From: an uncultured Anaerolineae bacterium | Lineage (GTDB): Bacteria; Chloroflexota; Anaerolineae; Anaerolineales; Villigracilaceae | NCBI GenBank assembly: GCA_903854805.1 | Contig: CAINXK010000445.1 | Span: forward strand, 1-8,797 | Reading direction: 5' to 3' | Length of the DNA stretch: 8,797 nucleotides | Program-made: the position numbers and the translations under genes | Notes under the pieces: generated by a model | The model's input: the letters and a program-made list of their open reading frames with translations, nothing else | Databases searched by the model: none | Told to the model about the DNA's origin: nothing | Part shown: piece after piece, positions 5,594 through 8,797 of the stretch | Layout: every line of letters starts with the position of its first letter | Position numbering within the stretch: the stretch's first letter is position 1

Positions 5594-5766
5594 TGATCAT
5601 AATCGCCATCCGCATTACCGCCAGCCATACGCCAATCTACGCAGATCATCCAATCCATCGAAAACTGATCTTCCAATGCCGGAAAAAAATATGCTGTACA
5701 CTCCTTGACAAAATAAGTTGTACAATTAACGTATGCAGGGACGGTGGTGATGTCTTTTTGGTCACG
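5594..5766 (+). repeat. Long direct repeat, copy B
   Basis: This is the second copy of the unit at 4566-4721, in the same orientation. It matches from TGATCA to TCACG, with an extra 19 bp (5605-5623) between two GCCAT repeats, a typical product of slippage or of a deletion in the other copy. The 47-bp promoter-like core (5691-5737) is identical to copy A. The Shine-Dalgarno is degraded (AAGGAGG in A, AGGGACG here), so copy B should translate less well. Confidence 0.9.
5695..5735 (+). promoter_or_regulatory. Promoter-like core with TGTACA dyads (copy B)
   Basis: It is base-for-base the same as the copy A core: TGTACA (5695-5700), TTGACA (5705-5710) and TTGTACAA (5718-5725). If functional, it would transcribe toward the membrane protein gene at 5975. 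The exact conservation, while the sequence on either side has drifted, suggests recent duplication or selection on the core. Confidence 0.45.
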
Positions 5767-5842
5767 GCAGCAATCGCGTGTCTACGCCTCCCGCCAGTCC
5801 GTAAACCGTTGTGGGCTTCTGTTGAAGTCATGTCGAAATTAA
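5750..5842 (+). other. Truncated reading frame at the end of repeat copy B (30 codons)
   Basis: ATG 5750 begins MSFWSR, the same six residues as in copy A, then diverges (QQSRVYASRQSV and so on) and stops at TAA 5842. The ribosome-binding site has lost its consensus through substitutions. It is read here as a second gene-start remnant carried by the repeat, not as a functional gene. Confidence 0.3.
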
Positions 5843-5974
5843 TATCCTATAGTTTTATCGTGATGAGCTTAACTCAAAAGAAAGGCTTCCTTCAAGGGAG
5901 AGCAATCCCAAAATCACAAAAAAAAGGAGAAGGTTTTTCTATTCATTGCTCTGAATAGGATTGCCCAAAAAATT

Positions 5975-6439
5975 ATGTCTCAGAAATCTATTTTCGGTGG
6001 CGTCGTTGCGGTCATACTTCTCGGGCTGTATGTGTATACAGTCATCGTGGCTCTTATGGTGACAAGTTGTATCAGCAAAGGGGCAGTCTGTAAATCGTAC
6101 TCAAAAGATGATTTTACGAGCGGAATGTCCATGACGATGGCTACGGTTGGTGGCCTGGTATCGGCACTGGTAATTGCAGAACTAGCCATTGCGAAACCTG
6201 GAGAAACACCAGTTGCTCGCGTTTTGGATAACAATCCTAGTGAACAGGCAAAATCGATTCTGAAATACACTACCATGGCGTATCTGTTGGTCTGGACGTT
6301 ATTCGGTCTACTGGCGTTCATCGTTGGCTTTTTGAATCACCCAGGAGTCCTTCAACCGCTCACTGATATTGGGCAATCCTGGTTGGGGCTTGCCATTGCG
6401 GCGGCTTATGCATATTTGGGTATCAACCAGGAAGCTTAG
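5975..6439 (+). CDS. Four-helix membrane protein, function unknown (154 aa)
   Basis: The 154-residue protein begins MSQKSIFGGVVAVILLGLYVY. Membrane segments lie at about 7-30, 51-73, 98-120 and 131-150. The loop between helices 1 and 2 contains two cysteines (C32 and C39, in SCISKGAVCKSY), which could form a disulfide if the loop is outside the cytoplasm. The larger loop between helices 2 and 3 (74-97) is polar, with ARVLDNNPSEQAKS. I do not recognise the family. No good Shine-Dalgarno precedes ATG 5975; the nearest purine run (AGGA at 5957-5960) is 14 bases away. The stop is followed by convergent minus-strand antitoxin-like remains from 6519. Transcription may come from the promoter-like core of repeat copy B, 240 bases upstream (inference). 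Confidence 0.7.
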   Translation: MSQKSIFGGVVAVILLGLYVYTVIVALMVTSCISKGAVCKSYSKDDFTSGMSMTMATVGGLVSALVIAELAIAKPGETPVARVLDNNPSEQAKSILKYTTMAYLLVWTLFGLLAFIVGFLNHPGVLQPLTDIGQSWLGLAIAAAYAYLGINQEA

Positions 6440-6518
6440 GCCAGTTCTAAACGGCAAGGTACTTGAATAAATTGCAGGGTAAAAACAGGGGCTTTTGAGC
6501 CGTCTCTGGCCAATATCT

Positions 6519-6772
6519 TTAACCTGGCAAGAGAGCATGGCAAGTCGTTCGCGAATACTTTTCGCCATTTGCGCCAGCGATGCCCATTCCATTGATTCAG
6601 TGCTGTCATCTGTCTGTCCTGCCTGATAGCGTTTGAAAAACTCAACGGTGGACGTGTTGAATTGTTTTTCGTAGTCAGAAAGCACCTTTTCAATTTCTGT
6701 GAATTGCGCTCTGGATTGGCTAACTTCGTACTCAACCGCCTTGTTCTAGGTCTGCGCGGTCAAACTACTAAC
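6519..6772 (-). pseudogene. Antitoxin-like coiled-coil gene, broken by a stop and a probable frameshift
   Basis: The minus-strand frame reads LTAQT, then an in-frame TAG (6748-6746), then NKAVEYEVSQSRAQF, EIEKVLSDYEKQFNTSTVEFFKRYQAGQTDD, EWASLAQMAKSIRERLAML. The spacing of EYE.......Q...IEK.L..YEKQF..S...F..RYQAG...D....EWASL..M....RERL is what I recall for small antitoxin-like proteins often found next to DUF6516 toxin genes. The expected start region has GTT AGT AGT TTG with no ATG. At the other end the frame runs on into the opposite-strand membrane gene, while a neighbouring frame gives ALLPG and TAA (6521-6519), a natural-looking end, so a frameshift near 6530 is likely. No toxin partner is present. 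It could be partly translated from GTG 6685, but the ribosome-binding site is poor. Confidence 0.6.
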
Positions 6773-6974
6773 CTGCTTCTTTTCATACAGTTCGTCAAGC
6801 CAGCGGGTGTCTTTTGTATATTTTATAGTGGGACGCTTTGAATAGTCATGGGGCACCGCTAATCAAATTAGACTTCACTCATGTAACTTATCATCCCCAC
6901 CACCCCGGCAAACCTGACCCACAAAAACCAGATTGATTCCGATTCCGCCCGATTAAAGAATTAGAATCAAACCA
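6773..6974. other. Intergenic region before the polymerase gene
   Basis: About 200 bases. On the minus strand the frame of the antitoxin relic continues upstream through 6773-6858 as a protein-like string (DYSKRPTIKYTKDTRWLDEL and following), perhaps the tail of another lost gene. Toward 6900 the composition changes sharply to G+C-rich. No consensus promoter or ribosome-binding site for the polymerase gene was found; only AAAGAA near 6955-6960 is purine-rich. Confidence 0.4.
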
Positions 6975-8797
6975 ATGTACATCCATCTCAGCACTCACTC
7001 GGCCTACTCGCTCCTGGAAGGACTGCCGCTTCCGGCCGAACTGGTCCAGGCGGCCAGGGCCAGCGGCATGCCGGCCCTGGGCCTGACCGACCACCACACC
7101 CTGACCGGCGCGATCGAATTCGTCCAGGCCTGCCGCGAGGCCGGCATCCGGCCCATCCTGGGATTGGAAATCAATCTTGAAAATAGCCGGCTGCAGCTGC
7201 TGGCCACCAACCTGGCCGGCTGGGCCAACCTGTGCCGCATCAGCAGCTCCCTGGCCCTGCGCGACGACCCAGGCGCCGCCTGCCCGCTGGCCTTGCTGGA
7301 CGCACATGCCAGCAACCTGATCGCACTGGCACACAACGAAACCAGCCTCGGCGCACTCAAAGAAATCTTCCCCAAACACCTGTACCTGAGCATGCCAGAC
7401 CCAACCCAGGGCCTGCCACGCACCTACCTGGCCCGCGAATTTGGCCTGCCACTGCTGGCCAGCCATCCGGTCTATTACCTGAACCCCAACCAGGCCAGCC
7501 TGCAGCGCACCCTGGCCGCCATCCGCCAGATCAAACCGCTTGAAAAACTCCAACCTGAAGAATTAGCCCCACCCAACGCCTACTTCACCAGCGCCCGCGA
7601 AATGGAGATCCGCTTCCAACATTTCCCCAAGGCCCTCAAAGCCAGCCTGGAAATCGCCGAGCGCTGCCAGTTGGAGCTGCCGTTGGGCCAGGCGCATATG
7701 CCAACCGTGCCGCTGCCGCCCGGTCAAACAGCCAGCCAGCTCCTGCGCCAAAAAGCCGAGGCCGGGGCCTTGCGCATCTATGGCAGCCTGACGCCCGAAA
7801 TCCAGGCCCGGCTCGAGCACGAGATCACGGTTATTGCCCGTATGGGCTTTGAACCCATCTTCCTGATCGTCGAAGACCTGCTGAACTTTGCCCGCGCAAC
7901 TGGCGTGCCCTACTCCTCACGCGGATCGGCGGCCTCATCGCTGGTGGCGCACTGCCTGGGCATCACCAGCCCAGATCCGCTGCGCCTGAACCTGTACTTC
8001 GAGCGCTTTCTCAACCCGGCCCGCAGTACGCCCCCCGATATCGACACCGACCTGTGTTCCAACCGCCGCGAAAGTGTCATCCAGCATGTTTTTGATACCT
8101 ATGGCGCTGAGCGCGTTGCGATGGTAGCCACCATCAACCGCTTCCGGCCGCGTTCCGCCCTGGGCGATGTGGCCAAGGCGCATGGACTGCAACCCGCCAA
8201 AATCCGCGAGATGGTCAACCGGCTGCCGCATGCCTTCTGGGCTCGTTTTGAAGAAAAAGACGCAAACGGAGAAACGCCATCGCCCTTTTCCGAGCTGCGC
8301 AGCGCCTACCCCGCCTACCAGCAGATCTTTGAAGAGTCGGAAGCCATCCTCAAACTGCCTCGCCATCTCTCCGTCCATCCGGGCGGCGTCATCGTAGCCC
8401 CCGGCCCGCTGACCGACCTGGTACCGGTCATGAGTTCTGGCAGCAAACGCACCGTCATCACCCAGTTTGACCTGGAATCGGTGGAGGCCATGGGCCTGGT
8501 CAAGATCGACCTGCTCGGTATCCGCGGGCTGACTGTGCTGGGCGACGTGGCCGAGTTCATTCAGGAAAATCAACCCGAACATTATGCCACCCGCCTGGCG
8601 GTGCTGGATGCCACCCCGCAGATCGACCCCGCCACCGCCGACCGCATTGAAACCGGCCAGACTATCGGCTGTTTCCAGATCGAAAGCCCCGGCATGCGCG
8701 CCACCCTGCGCGAGATCCACGCCCGCACGGAAGACCACATCATGGCGGCGCTGGCGCTCTATCGCCCCGGCCCGCTCTCTGGCGGGCTGAAGGATGC
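6975..8797 (+). CDS. dnaE: DNA polymerase III alpha subunit (DnaE-type), N-terminal 607 residues; 3' end outside window
   Basis: A C-family replicative or lesion-bypass DNA polymerase, truncated by the window edge after GLKD. Order seen: PHP domain (about 1-200; HLSTHSAYSLLEG at 4-16, LTDHHTLTGA at 37-46, GLEI at 63-66), then the polymerase core with SRGSAASSLVAHCLGIT, LYFERFLNP and PPDIDTDL, whose D355 and D357 match E. coli D401 and D403, and GLVKIDLLG with D512 matching D555. PRHLSVHPGG and the RYRPRS-like RFRPRSALGDVAKA resemble DnaE2/ImuC, while FERFLNP is DnaE1-like, so the subtype is uncertain. Start ATG 6975 is supported by an in-frame TAA at 6954-6956 and by the family-typical N-terminus, though no strong Shine-Dalgarno is visible. 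Codon use is strongly G+C-rich at third positions, unlike the genes to its left. Confidence 0.93.
   Translation, partial: MYIHLSTHSAYSLLEGLPLPAELVQAARASGMPALGLTDHHTLTGAIEFVQACREAGIRPILGLEINLENSRLQLLATNLAGWANLCRISSSLALRDDPGAACPLALLDAHASNLIALAHNETSLGALKEIFPKHLYLSMPDPTQGLPRTYLAREFGLPLLASHPVYYLNPNQASLQRTLAAIRQIKPLEKLQPEELAPPNAYFTSAREMEIRFQHFPKALKASLEIAERCQLELPLGQAHMPTVPLPPGQTASQLLRQKAEAGALRIYGSLTPEIQARLEHEITVIARMGFEPIFLIVEDLLNFARATGVPYSSRGSAASSLVAHCLGITSPDPLRLNLYFERFLNPARSTPPDIDTDLCSNRRESVIQHVFDTYGAERVAMVATINRFRPRSALGDVAKAHGLQPAKIREMVNRLPHAFWARFEEKDANGETPSPFSELRSAYPAYQQIFEESEAILKLPRHLSVHPGGVIVAPGPLTDLVPVMSSGSKRTVITQFDLESVEAMGLVKIDLLGIRGLTVLGDVAEFIQENQPEHYATRLAVLDATPQIDPATADRIETGQTIGCFQIESPGMRATLREIHARTEDHIMAALALYRPGPLSGGLKD

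Larger units (their letters stand above)
5462..5974. other. Intergenic region containing repeat copy B
   Basis: About 510 bases between the nucleotidyltransferase and the second membrane protein. It holds direct repeat copy B (5594-5766), listed separately, and short frames with no supporting signals, including a 66-codon plus-strand frame at 5758-5958. An inverted repeat AGAGCAAT (5899-5906) with ATTGCTCT (5945-5952) lies just upstream of the membrane protein and encloses an AAAGGAG purine run that is too far from ATG 5975 to be its ribosome-binding site. Confidence 0.55.

Noticed and set aside
4566..5766. Integron attC sites or insertion-sequence ends
   Set aside because: No GTTRRRY core pairs in the expected symmetry, no terminal inverted repeats, no target-site duplication and no transposase or integrase gene in the window.
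5494..5831. Minus-strand frames across repeat copy B
   Set aside because: They do not correspond to equally open frames in copy A and lack start signals.
6891..7553. Long minus-strand open frame (220 codons), with further ones at 7563-7820 and 7935-8738
   Set aside because: They lie opposite the polymerase gene in G+C-rich DNA, where antisense frames stay open by codon bias; the Gly/Ala/Gln-rich translations have no domain features or ribosome-binding sites.

Overview
No database search was possible; all calls rest on motifs read from the sequence and on memory of protein families. The window looks bacterial. My best guess is the phylum Chloroflexota (Anaerolineae-like). This is inferred from a very small lysine-rich protein of a type I associate with that group, a DnaE polymerase intermediate between DnaE1 and DnaE2, and an antitoxin-like relic of a kind common in Chloroflexota and cyanobacteria. 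That placement is tentative.

Layout. The left end (1-1266, minus strand) is a nearly complete neutral/alkaline ceramidase-like hydrolase that runs off the window. A 660-base AT-rich intergenic stretch follows, then a strong bidirectional terminator (1874-1921) and a 64-residue small protein gene (1929-2123, minus). The interval 2124-2618 has no convincing gene, but it holds several dyads: a perfect 20-bp palindrome and a promoter-like motif that occurs twice.

From about 2.6 to 6.9 kb lies an AT-rich, loosely packed accessory region on the plus strand. It contains a four-helix membrane protein (2619-3014), a class I SAM-dependent methyltransferase (3365-4153), a DUF7662-like small protein (4269-4568), a pol-beta-fold nucleotidyltransferase of the AbiEii/DUF6036 kind (4886-5461) and a second four-helix membrane protein (5975-6439). 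A minus-strand antitoxin-like gene at 6519-6772 is broken by an in-frame stop and probably a frameshift. Two copies of a 156-173 bp direct repeat flank the nucleotidyltransferase gene. Each copy carries an identical 47-bp promoter-like core with TGTACA dyads, then a ribosome-binding region, an ATG and the same first six codons, after which the copies diverge.

The right end (6975-8797) is much richer in G+C and encodes the N-terminal 607 residues of a DnaE-type DNA polymerase III alpha subunit. Its three catalytic aspartates are intact, but its PHP domain has lost several expected metal ligands.

The genes do not form an obvious single pathway. The middle reads as a genomic island of unrelated small cassettes between two core-like genes, with traces of past toxin-antitoxin content. 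The repeat pair around the nucleotidyltransferase is the most interesting unexplained structure. I do not see a clear new defence or mobile system that I could defend.
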